DNA from: Helicoverpa zea
Taxonomy: Eukaryota; Arthropoda; Insecta; Lepidoptera; Noctuidae
Assembly (NCBI RefSeq): GCF_022581195.2
Contig: NC_061454.1
Location: forward strand, 6,014,001 to 6,078,000
Reading direction: 5' to 3'
DNA length: 64,000 bases
Shown one piece after another: positions 1 through 13,500 of this stretch; the first letter of the stretch is position 1, and each line of letters starts with the position of its first letter. Both the position numbers and the translations under genes were made by a program. The notes under the pieces were generated by a model. It worked only from the letters and a program-made list of their open reading frames with translations, was not told the DNA's origin and ran no database searches.

Positions 1-3000
1 AAACAAAATTCACAAACCATACAGTATAATCAATAAATCCGCTATAAAACTTGTCAGATTTATTTGCGAAACAAAAGTGAACATTTCTGTCCCGCCAGTA
101 CAATATTTGGAATGTTTGATTTTCAAACCGAAACAATATCTTTGAGTCGTTTCAAGCGGTACATTTGGAAGTGGCACTTAGCGCAACGGAATAAACTGTT
201 GGCGGAGTCGTGTAAACACGGAAATTCCATCCTGCAGGCAGTTTACACGCCCGAGGTCATTCAAGTTTCATTACCAATAGCTCCGGGCTCATAACTTATT
301 CAGTTAGGGGCAGGTAACGTGCTTTAACATTCAATTTGCTGCCAGAAGAAACGTTATGGTCGGTAAACGTCGCGGGAGACGCCACAATGTCATTGTACGT
401 GCTGCGCCCGTTTGTGGTAACGAACCAAGCTTGTTACACAATATTTGAGTTATTTCAAATAAATGCAATATAACTACTTAGGCTTCAATTGCTTTTAAAT
501 GAATTCCGAATATTAGGTACTCTGAATATCATTTGCTTTTTGACTCATAAAACCTCTCGTAAGTTAACGAGCCCTAAAAGGCACTCCTTGTTCCGGTAAG
601 TACTTCGCCCAAATTCCGATCGGCTTATTGCTTGTAGGTGTAGTTTTATGGCAAACATTGTAACTGCTATATAAACACACACCTTCAAGAGAGTTACGCC
701 CACCCACAACACTTAGGTAATAAAACCAAGAAAGTAGTTTTAAGGAAGCCCGCGACAGCCATTGCAGCCCCATAGTACCCGCTGCAAAACCCTCCTTATT
801 ACACGAGACAAACAAGTTATTCGTTTCAAATTGAAAACTTTCCACCCCACTAGCCATGTTGGGGCTGTGGCCCATAAATTCCCGCCAATTTTGTTTTATT
901 TCGCGATGCAGGCACGGTAATAAAAGTAAGCTGGACGTGAGACAAAGCCTCTAGCCGGGATTACGCGGCCATCGCAATGGATCACTGCAGCCCGTGATAT
1001 GGTGTCTAAACAACGACACCTGACTAAGTGAACACGCCCACGTCATTTGCCAATGTGAATACAAAAGGGCTTTATGATACGACCGACAGGCTTGTTCCCG
1101 AAAAAGAAATCCCTCTTAAAACTCGTCGCACTTTGAAAAACATATCCATAAAACTATACTCCAAGTTTACGGCCGAATACATAAAAATATGTACCTTAAC
1201 CTCGGCTCGGCGAAATTTGGCTAGAGAACACTTTTTTGTAAGCAAATAAAATCCCGTAGGTACCTTTATACTTTCGAAGAGCTAATATTAAAGGAATCTG
1301 AGAACGAACTGAGTGAAATATCAATAAAATATATATCCGATAACATTGGAGACTAAATGTTTGGACTACAATAGTGTATTCGACGTGTACGTTTAGGCAG
1401 GTGCATACTTCTGGAGTTCCTCCAATCTCATCTGTTGTTGTTGGCAATGCACCGAACGGTCGCATGTGCGATCTTTACTTCATGCTCATTGTTGCGTTCT
1501 TTTCTATATGAAACGTGTCGTGTAAGCACGAATTTAAACTAAGTCAACATATGTTCGTGTTTTATTTTAAAACATTCCTTCTTATTTGAGACTTGAAAAT
1601 TCCACTTCTTACTCGAAGATCGAAGGTTATTTTCGACCAGTACTAAAGTAGTTTTTCTGTCTGGCGAAAAGAACACGAATAAAAAACTACAAAGTTTTAT
1701 AACGCAACAAATACCACAGCCTTTAATGAAGTGTGTCCGCTCGTACCACAAGCTACGCTTTAAGAAGTGCCAGGTGAAAGCAAGCTCTTTTTATAGCGAC
1801 TAAAATAAAATCGCCACGCGTGAGTAAGGAGAGGTCCCAATGGATGCAACCACAACAAGACACAAGAAACAGGAAAACATTCCGTATGTCCAAGCTATAA
1901 AGTCGGCATTCACTCTTACCTCGAGCTGTCTGTGAACAAAACAATGCCTGGTTTACGGATAGGATTGCAAACAGTTGCTGTGTCCAACGGTTATGATCCG
2001 TCGTTTCAGCAACACGCCAAATTTGGTCCCGTCATAAAAATAAAAAGTAAAGTAGTCTAGATAACACATGCTCTGAAGATTATCTATACAACACACAGTG
2101 CCAGGTCTTGAATAATTCAGAGTACAGTTCTGTGCAAAAATGAAATATCAAAATGAAGTGCTTCTAAACATGTCAGAACAGAAAATAATATTGTTCCTCT
2201 AGAAATCAATATGAGCTACAAAACAACACGTAAAACAATAAACCCTGAAATAGTTAATGTGCCAAGAAGGAGCGTGGGAGCCAATTAATTTTTGCTGAGA
2301 CCTCGGTTTATGTTTTCCCGGATAAATAAGGAGATTTAGCGGCGACGCCCAGAGCCGCCTCATAAAATGGCTTGCTCGTAACCGGCCGTGACCAGTCCCC
2401 TAACTAACGATTCTCGATAATGTTACAATAAGTCTGGATTCTGTACTCTGCTCCGGAACCAATACAAATAACAACAACAATTTAACTGCGAAGGTAATTT
2501 TAAATTTAACTTTAATGGCGTTTGTATTTGGTTTAAGAAAGAGAACAGACATTAAATCGCTATGAAGCATACGACTGATATAAAATTAATATTAAAACTT
2601 CCAAATATTTTTTCATGACTTCGTATAAAAGTTTTTCAATATAAACATCATAAACAAAGTTACGACTGACGGTACATTTGATGGTGCATGAAATTGCAGC
2701 GAACACACAAGAGTCATTCGAATGCATTTTATTTTCGTAGAGTAGGAGAGGAGGCCGGGCGATGACTAAATAATGACCAGGATAACGCAGTTTTATTGCC
2801 GCCTCCGTGTTGCGAATATATAAATGAACCCTCGAGGGAGTGTTAAAGACGCCGCCAAAGAACTCCTGTCGAAACAAGTCGGGCTCAGAGAAATGGCGCA
2901 CTAAACCACCCCATCCGCTCAGACGTCATTTTGCTCTTTGTACGAAACTGCTGTTTGGAACACAAAAAAATAATAAGAATTGTATATTTGTACCAACGAG

Positions 3001-6000
3001 CCAATTTTCAGCACCAATCGGTGTTGGCTAAATAAACTTTGTTCATAAATTGTACTGTCTTCTGTTTATTGTATTTCAAATACACGTGATGTAAGTTTAA
3101 ATATTTATTGATTGGATGTTATTTCAAATAGAGATCTATTTGTGTTTTCTACATTAAATATTTTCCTACGTTTAAAGTCAACGCTTTTATATATTTTTTA
3201 TGTATTAATTAACACGTTTAAACATCAAACTATGGTAAAAACTAGTGAAAACAAGGAAACAAATAGCAAGTGAGTACAAAATTAGTTTATTTTATGTATT
3301 TAATTATGCCAGTTGTGTTCACGGCTCCAGTTCAAATTGTGATTTCACGGTGTTAAAATATTAAAACTTTAATTGTATTCGGGCGCCCGACTCCATAGCC
3401 GTAAAGAAGTCGAGAGGCGCTCCGTTGATACACTATTAATGCAATTGTTCGAAAACAGCGCGGGGCAATAAAATTTAGCCTTCAGGTAGAATATTCCGCC
3501 CCACTTCGCAGCCGTGGCCATAATTTTTCGCATTGCGGATTTCAGGTAAATATATTTCATTACTCCATTTTACGACTAATGAGATTGTTTTAAAGGGCTA
3601 CAGATTGCATCAAATATTGCAATTATTTATTTAATTAAGATACAGGAAAATTTATATAATTAGCTATTATAGTGAAGTCCTTTTTCAGGATGTTTTTTTT
3701 TTTATTTTACTTTATGCTTTTGTATGGAACATCAGTTCTATCATAGTGTTTAAATAAAGGAAAAAATAATAGACATACTTTTAACCCTTGAAAATGTGGA
3801 TCCTCTTGCGATTTTTTCGAAACAGAGAAGATTCATGCGAGGTACGCTGGTTAAATATGTCCCTGTTGAAATAGTAGGAGCAATGAACTGCACTGCGCGC
3901 TCATTTGTTTTGCATGTAGGTACTACCTACTACTACCTACCTGTGTATATACTCTGTGTCAGAGGTAGTAGCTGAACTGCATTCCATTTTCTTAACATCT
4001 TCGTTACCTTTCACCTTGCCATCCGTCTAAACTGTAGTAGGACCATCCATATTGATGGAACTGTTAGAATTTTAAATATAGTAATATCATTATTTTACTT
4101 TATTTGAGAGTTAGTTGTGTTTACTGCAAACAGTTTTGTTTTCTAGATAGAAAGTGACTTCATGTCTAAAATTGCAGTGAAAAAAGCCTGAAAAAAATAT
4201 AGGTAAACATATCTCTCTGGATATCGATGATGCAACATCCCACGCTAAAATGTTAGGTATGTGAAAAATATGCAGTTATTCCTAGAAAATACTTTCCTAT
4301 TGGATAGGTTTTTTCTATTTTTATGTCGAGTCAAAGCTTCAGATTTATGTAGTTCGATTTCAAATGAAAATATGTGTGTTATGTAAATCATTTGTTTGTG
4401 TGTTACTCTTTCTTTTGTAAAAAACAAAGATGAATATTTGATTAGTATCCTAATGTTACAGTTACAGGCGGTCAATTACGCTAATAGTTATCAATTATTA
4501 GCTACTTCTATTGCTATATTTTATATTAAAATATATTTTTTTCAATATTTCCTTATCTGTGAAAATTACGGATTTATCTTTTACATACCTTGAATAACAA
4601 AATCCAATATGGATGATTCTTCCTCAAATAACATTCTACAATTTCCTCAAATTTACAATTCGGTGTCGACTGTAAATCCTTGTAAGCCACTCGTGACTAG
4701 AACATAATAATAAAAGGTAGTAACACCCATTAATGTCCACAGCAGCATTCCACTTGACATTATCAGGAAACAAAAGATATTTAATGTCAGTTTCAGAGAG
4801 AATCACAGGACACCAGTGTCCGGACATTGTACTCATAATTAATTAGAAGTACTATCATTTGACCATAGGTTGACATTTCGAATACCTACTTTTTATGTCA
4901 CTTTTTGCGCTATTTTCATTTTATGTATGCTAGTATTTATTTCAAATGTGTTTTATAAAATAAAATAGTCATTATTTACGTATTTATAAGTCACTTTTAA
5001 TAACCAAAAACAGATTCTGGAAATAATAATTTTATTTAATATTTGTGTAATTAAATTAAAATTTACATTAACTTTACATTGGACGATATAGGTACATTTA
5101 TTTATTGATACAATAATACTTATTTACAAAAAAGGATAACACTAAATAACACTGTAACGATATACGTCCCATAAAATAATGACTGAAATTACCATAATAA
5201 CATAAAGTATAATACATTTTCGAATAACGTTTTATCACATTTCTCGTACATATCGTAAAATTTCTATTGCTTTGGCTATATCTTATTTATATCCTGCAAG
5301 AGTTCTGCTCTCGTTTGCTGTTTTCAATAAATCTTAAGTAACAATTTTAGAACGTTTATTTCTATATCCGTAAAATCTTTCTTTGGATTTATCTGCTACA
5401 CTATAATATTAAGTTTTACTCCTGTACTCTTTAAAATTAACTTTGCGGAATTCTTTACTACTATTTTCAAGAAAACTTACTTGAACATTACAAATACAGT
5501 TCTATTTTCTTTGTTATTTGCGTTAAAACTACTTTACCTAGGTATATTATCGTATCATACTAAAGCTGGTTTAGTTTTAATCTATAAATTACTAAATTGT
5601 GATAATTTGCAATCTCGAGTACAAGAATTCAATGGTATCTGTATCAGTCCATCAGAACTTTGCTAATATTTTCTTAAAAATTCTGACAATATTTTTATCA
5701 CTTCATAAAAATTTGTTCGTACATTTTTGAGCTACGTCTCCACATTTATACACACACTGTTCCCTTCGTGTCTGTCGGGAGGTAATTCCTGTGCCTCTGC
5801 AGGAAAGTCAGGTGAATCATAGTTGTATAATCAGGTGGAACTCATTCACAGTACCAAGTTGTTCTTCGTACTTTCTTGTCTACCAGCCCTAGTCTCTTCA
5901 CTTCACCTGGGACTCCACGCAGAGAGTTATCTGGAAGGAACAAATTGACAATCAAGCACCATAGGAGAAACACCATGAGAAATAAGAACAGGCACAAGAA

Positions 6001-7586
6001 GAATTAACTGAGCAAATGAGAAAGCTTAATAGCTACCACCACGGAACAGATATTTCACCACATCCACATTAGACTACAAAACAATATTCATGAAGACACA
6101 TCCGCAAAAGTATTAGTATAGATATTTTACCGCACAAAAGCGGGTGAGCTATACATGTGTGTGTAAATACGCTTAAGCACACAAACACAATATGCATGTA
6201 AGTACATTTAAACAAAGAAGTACATATAGCTCACCCGCTGTCTTATGATAAAACATGTAAGTATATTTGTCAGTTTTTTATTGAAGGTAGGTAAGTCTGC
6301 AAAAGCTATTTTCTGGCCAATTCTAGGGCTATAACTAATTAGAGCCGATCGCTTAGGCCGTGCAATAATTCTAGAAACGTCTGATTGAGGCCTAGAGTTC
6401 ACGATTGAGATAAAATGGCTGATAAGATGTCCGGTATTTTGGATCTCTATTACCTAGATATAACGTAAAAGGTCTATTTGCTTTACGAGAAGAGGAATTT
6501 AGGTTTCTGCTTTGGCGACTAAGCTAGCCAAATATATGTCAAAACATACCTTTGCGGTACCTTTAAATGTATAGTCAGCGTGTTTATTAAACATATTATT
6601 TGTTTTTATCAGACATTCCTATTGTCTTTCAATATTCATATTGAATGGTTCTTGTTATGCGCGACAAAAATCTATGAAGGCACATGCATGCTTGACCTTT
6701 GAAAGCTGTTTATTACGGACTCCGTCGAAAAACAGAGCATTTTGTTCTGCACTTTTTGAGAAAGGACTTTATTTATATTCATACATATAATGTACTAGTT
6801 TCCCGTCAATCCACCAAAGCGAAGGCAAAGAAAACGAAAGCTGAACAGATATTAGGTATAATGTTTGGAAGCGTGCCTAAACTTTACTGACCTACAAAGC
6901 AATTCATTGGTGCAACTTCACGACAACGAAACCATCTAACAGACCTGCAGCAGAGACGGTTCTCAGTGTGAGTGGTGACATACAGTGTTATTTACAACAT
7001 AAACAGTGCAATATCCTATGAAAACTACCTACAAAATGTTCCAATGTTTAGATGAGAACAATTCCCATAATAATGACACATTTATAAAAGTCACAACAAT
7101 CTCACGCGCAGTTGATCGTACCTAGAACTTGCTCACATGCAAAACTATGCAACACGTTGAATATATTAGCTGGATAAGCTGGGTAACAGTTATCCAGTGT
7201 CCCATTAATCCATCCTTGATTGCTAATTATTGGCCCTGATAGTCCTGACACACTTAGGTGTTGCGGTAAACAATGCCTTGTGTGTGCTGTCATAGTGACA
7301 GGGACATAACATTACTTTGAGTATTCCTTAGTGAATAAGAAACCCTTGAACAGTATAGTCATGTCCATCTGTCTGCTATCCGACAGTCTATCAGTTTGTT
7401 CCAGACTTTTTAGGACCAGAGGAATATAAGCGATAGAAAATATTTGAATAGGTCAAAAATAACGTGGTTCTGCGAAGATGTCTCATTTTTACAAGTCTTG
7501 AATAGAAATGGGCTCATTAACTTCCGATGTGCAAAAGTCGTTTCTAGACTGGTTTGTATGTTAAAAGGCGTGGTATATTAGGTATA
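1..7586. other. Intergenic / downstream flank of the RhoGEF gene, no supported gene
   Basis: I see no recognisable gene here. Several open frames of 60-113 codons exist, the longest on the minus strand at 2560-2901 and 564-875. None shows a known domain, splice-site-bounded exon structure or codon pattern like the neighbouring genes. Part of the stretch next to 7586 must be the 3' UTR of the RhoGEF gene. Candidate AATAAA signals on the minus strand lie near 6768 and 6709, but I cannot choose between them. A 15-bp perfect inverted repeat sits at 6139-6239. The first 3 kb look slightly less AT-rich than the rest. Confidence 0.5.
6139..6239. repeat. 15-bp inverted repeat with 71-nt spacer
   Basis: The 15 bases at 6139-6153 are the exact reverse complement of 6225-6239 (core GCGGGTGAGCTATA). 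Beyond these arms the pairing falls apart, so this is either the edge of a small decayed MITE or a chance hairpin. No target duplication was found. Confidence 0.5.
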
Positions 7587-10500
7587 CTAACATTTATCAT
7601 CATTCCGCTCTGATTCCGCTGACTCCTCGCTGTTCATGGACACCATCGATATTCTTTTGTTTCGCTGCTGCAGAAGAAGTTCTGGAAAATAGAAATAACA
7701 CTCGTATTAAAAGTTATTGATTGAACAGGTGATATGTAAAAAAAAATATTTTTAATATCCTAATTTAACCTAAAATTACCAATAACAATCAAATAAATAT
7801 TAGACGAGTCAAATAATGTGACAAAACATTAGAATTTACGACGACAACGTTTATAAATTTTTGACTCAAACTTCTTCCAATGAGACACAAATGACATCTC
7901 GTTTGTCAAAACAAAGCTAAAGCGATGGTCGCCGTTTAAATAATTTTGATGAATCTTATTCAAATAACTTTTCTTCATCGGTTTGTAATAATAAAAAAAT
8001 ATATTTAAGGAATGAAGGTTGACGAAACAGAACAGGGCCCATACACGATGAACATTATACGTTTCTACAAACATTATTATATTATTATCTACTAACCACA
8101 AGCAATAGATTACACGTCGAAGGCATATCTCAGATAATAATTTATTGGTATGTCATGAATTTATAAATGGTGTACCTAAATATATTACTTACCTCGTTAA
8201 CGAGGCGTTATCAAGCTTAATGTGATAGCAATTTGAGTCATAATTAAAGCATTTAGAAGCCATTATATATTCCCTTAGTGACCAACTTCGCCATTTCACA
8301 GAAAGGAAAAATAATACCTACTTAATTATAGACTTTGGACTATTTTATAACACGTGGCCTCTTAGGCCACTATCGGCTTATAAATAGGAATTAAAAGTGG
8401 TCTCAACTGTCTATAAAATATCAGGGCATTGCCCTAACACGCGGCCAATACATAAACACATAAAACTTTAATTAGTATCTTTTGACCACAGAACAAGAAG
8501 AAACGCAGCTCAACTAGCACAGTTATCGTGTGGTCAGAAATGAGAAATCGATCACAAATTGTTTTCAATCATTACTTTCCGGATCTACCATGATTACCTA
8601 CGCATCATATTCATAATATACATATATGTCATCATTCTCCTATCCTTATCCCAATTTCATTTCGGTTTGCGCAACATTCTTCTTCCATACTCTTACATCA
8701 GCCGTCATCTCACAGAAACATTATTTCTTGGGATCTTCCACATATTCCTTCCATCGTTTCTTTAGTCTATCCACATTCATGCTCAATAATAATGATGTCG
8801 ATATATTAGTGACAATTTCAGATTGATTATAAAGTACCTACGAGTACTATCACCGACACACCTGCCTGAGTTAGCGATACTGATAACAGTGCAGATAAAC
8901 CCAACGATTCCACGAAACCATTTATAGCGCATTCAGTATATAATGATAGTTACACCAGTAACAATACTCCGTCAATAGATATTGGCTAAGAACGATTGCT
9001 TATCGTCTGAATTGACGCCATTGATGAGTCGATGATCCGCTTACTTCAATATACGGTATTCATTAGTGAAGAATTCAAGTTTTTTGGATAACTGCCATAT
9101 CAACTAATGAGTATCAGTTGATATAAGCATTTATTTATGATTTAGATTGAAGGTAAAGGAAAATAATACATATTAATGCAACGCCATTGGACTTGACAAC
9201 ACGAAACCTTTATATCGATCAGATATAGGTATTATGTTTTAAATAAGCATAACAGAAATCTAGAAAATAGTGTGGTATCCAATAATGTACGTCGTGTACT
9301 ATAAACTTTCCACGATGAAGGCAGTAATTCAATAGAATTTTAAAACTGTCGCAGTATCGGTAGTTAATGCACGAACAAAGTATCCACCACGAACTGTGAG
9401 AACCGATATTGTTGTTAAACCAAAATTCAATAATAGCGGACATCGGCCGGCAGCGGCAGCTCAAACTACGTTATCATACAATAAACTGAACTGTTCAACA
9501 ATAATAGAACTCGATCGAACGCCCGTCACCTCCGCCGATAGTTTAGATAATGTTCACGTAATGACGCAAAATGAACTCCGACAATAAAACGCCACTGTCT
9601 CGGTCACAACATACATGATCCGCATATACATCAGGTCGGCAGCTCCGACTCAATGCTAGATCGCAATAGACAAAAGCCCATTGTGCATTTGAGGAAATAG
9701 CAATTGTCGCTAAATAGCTCCGAGTAACAAAGAAACGCGTTACCAGAAAGATTTAAACACCAGTTTACGCTTATCGGTGTAATCTCAGCGAGAAATGTGG
9801 CATTGTAACAGCGAGAGTTCAAAACGATCGTACTTTCGTCGCAGCATTCCCTTGTGATACTCCTATCTAATTATCCGTAAGGAAAGGTTGCTCAAGTCAG
9901 ATAATACAGACGTTCTTCAAAGAGGAATAAAGAATACCAAGATAAGGATCGTAGGAACGTGTGAAACGTGTTGTTAAGTGTACAACCGATACTTAATTTT
10001 GTTTTGCGCAAACGAGCAAACAGAGCGATCGTTGCATATTCGTTTGCATTTACAAAACAACGGCGGCGTCAAAGAAAAACGTCGAGTTCCTGGCGTTCCC
10101 ACAGACGAGACGCAACACACTGCACATGCAACTTGCCAACGAGTGTCCAATAAAAAACTGTGTCGTCGACCCCGCGTGCGTCAGCCTGTGATAAAGAGCC
10201 CTGCTCCTTCCGTCACGTATAATACGGGGAGCAGATGACGATCAATTAAAAAGTTTGTTCGCATTAACTATGCGGGAATTAGTTTGGTCTGGTGTGCGTG
10301 CCACATGGACTCAAAGAAAGTCTTTGTGAGAAATGGCCTCTTGCTGTTAATGTTACAATCTTCTTTTATTTATCTAATGGCTGACTGTTTAGTAGTCATG
10401 ATGACAAGTAGAATCGGTTCAATACAAGATACATAAATGTTCTATCAATTGATATTACATTTATAACTTATGTTTAAACATCATGTGGAATTATCATGTA

Positions 10501-13500
10501 CATGATGAAGAGTCGGGTTGTCGAACTAATAAAAATAACGTTCTTTGGTCGTTAATTTAGAGCTAGTTTAAATAACTAATAACTGTGGTAGATAAAAATA
10601 CTTTCTACTGATTGAAGCATTAAGGATGTGAATGTTTATACATAAAACAATAAAACGATCATACGCAACGGTGATATAAGTCCATCGAGTTAGGACGGAC
10701 TCGCTATGTCACACCCTGCTGCGTTGCATAACGCTACACTCATCATTGCAAAGTTTACTATTGAACGTGTTTTGTTTTCGCGACAAACTCCTATAGTTTA
10801 CAATAAGGAACTACAGAGACAACTACAATATTTACGAGTAGTCGTAAACACATCATGACGAAACCAAAGAAAATAAACTACGCTAGTGCATTTTCATACC
10901 AAACAACGTAGTGTAATCAGACATAAATATAATTTGAATGTTATTGCTCATCACACAATAGCGGGTGCTTAAAATTGCATCATTAGTCAGTGCATTGTTT
11001 CAGCGCTGCGCCCTTATCAACGTGCGCTGATATTGATGTTCGCGTATCGTTGCTAATCGACGAACAACATCTACATTTTAACCAATGCTGATAAATTGCC
11101 CCAAAACAATGCCACGCTATCTAGATGGCTACGATATTTCAGCCATATTATTGTAAGTGTTGATACAGATAAAGTACGGCCTAGTTTTGCGGTACTTGAT
11201 TGTATGAGCCTCGGTGAAAATATTTCTATAACAACCTTCATACGTGAGCCTCAGAGCGGTGGGCAAAGCTATACCATGGATCCATGACCAGTTTAACTAA
11301 TGGTAACTGGTCGTGCACTTGCAATACAAACACAACCAGTTCTTTCATTCATGTGCCGAGGTTATAATATCCAAGCGAAACCAGATTCACACAGTATGCC
11401 TTATAATGTTATGAGTGCAACGACGTTTGCCGCTGGGTGTTTCACTGGTTCGAGAACACCCAGATACTGAGTCTATTGACTCCCCTTAACTTATATCCAC
11501 TAGGTATACCCTTAATTATCGCTGCTTTTATGGAAGCTGGTGCTGCATTAACGAAATAATTCGAGCTAATAGAAAGATGTTTAGAAATAATGAAAGCTAT
11601 TACCTTTCTTCTGCATAGCTTGCTCCCACAGTAGCGAGGTGATGCCCTCGACCCACGCGTTCCGTATCGCTGGGTCGTGCGTCTCCAACTTGTATGACTT
11701 CAAGTTCCTCTTCTTGTACCAGATCGTGAACTTGTGCTGATCATGCTCCTTGGCCGTTATGCCCAAGTCGTCCACCGGTATGTCGTCCTTGTATATAAAG
11801 TACTCCACTCTGGGTTGCTGGAAAATATCAAAAGGATCTTTTAGTATAATAGATAAGTAAGTAGTTACTTCTTAACTCATAGTTCCTTAATTAGGTTTGT
11901 CTCTAAACCCAAATAAAATGTGATCATTAACAGACCACTACCACTACACTAAAAATTAATTGCCAACATAAAACCAAACTGGGTATGAAAAACACAAAAG
12001 GACACCGAAATTGGAATTCTCACAGCTCGGGCTGCATTAAATATTTTATTTTCAAACTCGTTTTATTCAAATTCAAACTAATATCAAGATCAGAATATCA
12101 ATGTCAAGTTTGTTTTCATATAAAATGTAAATCGGAGTCATTGGTTCGTTGGACAAAAGGTCACATTAGCTTTGGTTGAATTTAGCGATATCAAGTATTT
12201 ATGGTTATATTTGTATGATGCGTACAATGGGACGGTCTCCCAGTATTACGTATTTCCTGTGCCGTCAAACAGCTGAAATCGACGATGCGTGGTAAATTAG
12301 TCGTTCCGTAGCATTGGCAAGGTCATTTAACTCTCACCACTACAATTGCTATTGTGTACAAACTTTACAAAAATATCTTCATACTATTTGTTTTTGCGCG
12401 TCCAATGTACACTTTTGTTTCAGAGTCGTCAGCAAGTCAATGACAATGACCGCATAGGTACTCATTCATAATGTCATGGTCTTGTAACACGCGTTATACT
12501 TGAATTTAGTAGAGAATCTCAGCTTTCTTTAACGTTATTTCGACGCAGAGATAAGTCTAAAATATTTAAGTAGTTGCTCAGAATACAATCCTTTGTTATG
12601 TTAACTTGAAGACACTCGACGATGATACAAACTTGTGAGTATCAAACTATGAAGCAGTACGCGAAATGTGAATGATGGAATACAGATAATTCCGTCGGCG
12701 ACGACGCCACTGCGTCGCGTCTGCGTAATAAACACTTCGTAAGTTCCGACGCACAATATCTCATTATGATGCAAGTTAAGTGGCAGCGAATGGTACCAAA
12801 TTAAAAGAATAAAGAAAAAAATAACTGCTTGTAAAACAGACTGAAACGAGCAATTGTGAATGTAAACCTCTTTAGTTTTCGTCTTGAAATTCGCCGCGTT
12901 CGAGTCAATATTCGGCGAGTCATCTTTCTTTCAAACGTCACCCCTTGACTGATTTCTAAACGGCTTCAAAGGCGTCTTGGGTTAAGTTGAAGTATTGAAT
13001 AAAGCGCTTTCAACGTTAGTGTAAAGGAATTTGATTCTGCCAATACTTGAATTTATTGTTTTAGCGAATCTCGACGAAAATATCTTTAAAAAGCGCTGTT
13101 TTATAATACGTACAAACCAAGTAGGTACGTATAAAGCCAAGAGTTGTTTTTCTAAGGATAGACAGGACAACAATCTGTTTAGTCTTGTCTTGTTTATATG
13201 GAGTTTCATTTTCTCATAATAAGCACTAAGCACTTGTAGCAAAACTTACAAGAAATATTGACGTCAATAGGCAATCTAGAAATCAAAGGTTAATTCCCTT
13301 AATCTTTGATGGAGCGGATACTACACTTCGACTTGGTCTTAGTCATTACGATATGGAAATAAATATGTACTTAGTCACACCCTCTATTTGCCGCAAAACA
13401 CAGTGAAATCAAAAAAGTGGTGGAAAAGCAAATAAAATGTCTGAAACGATACAAAATACAGTTCGTCATGAAATAGTTACCTTATCATATCAGTGGACAG

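Noticed and set aside
564..875. 103-codon minus-strand open frame
   Set aside because: No family resemblance and no promoter or poly(A) context; it looks like a chance frame in a less AT-rich stretch.
2560..2901. 113-codon minus-strand open frame, longest in the left region
   Set aside because: No recognisable domain, no splice-bounded or conserved motif, and composition like the surrounding non-coding DNA.
5700..6010. Possible transposon fragment or exon (minus strand, around GGAGTCCCAGGTGAAGTG)
   Set aside because: Composition differs slightly from its surroundings, but no frame stays open or matches a transposase I know.
9396..9587. 63-codon plus-strand frame within RhoGEF intron 6
   Set aside because: It reads fairly coding-like but has no domain, no support for splicing and no neighbours on that strand.
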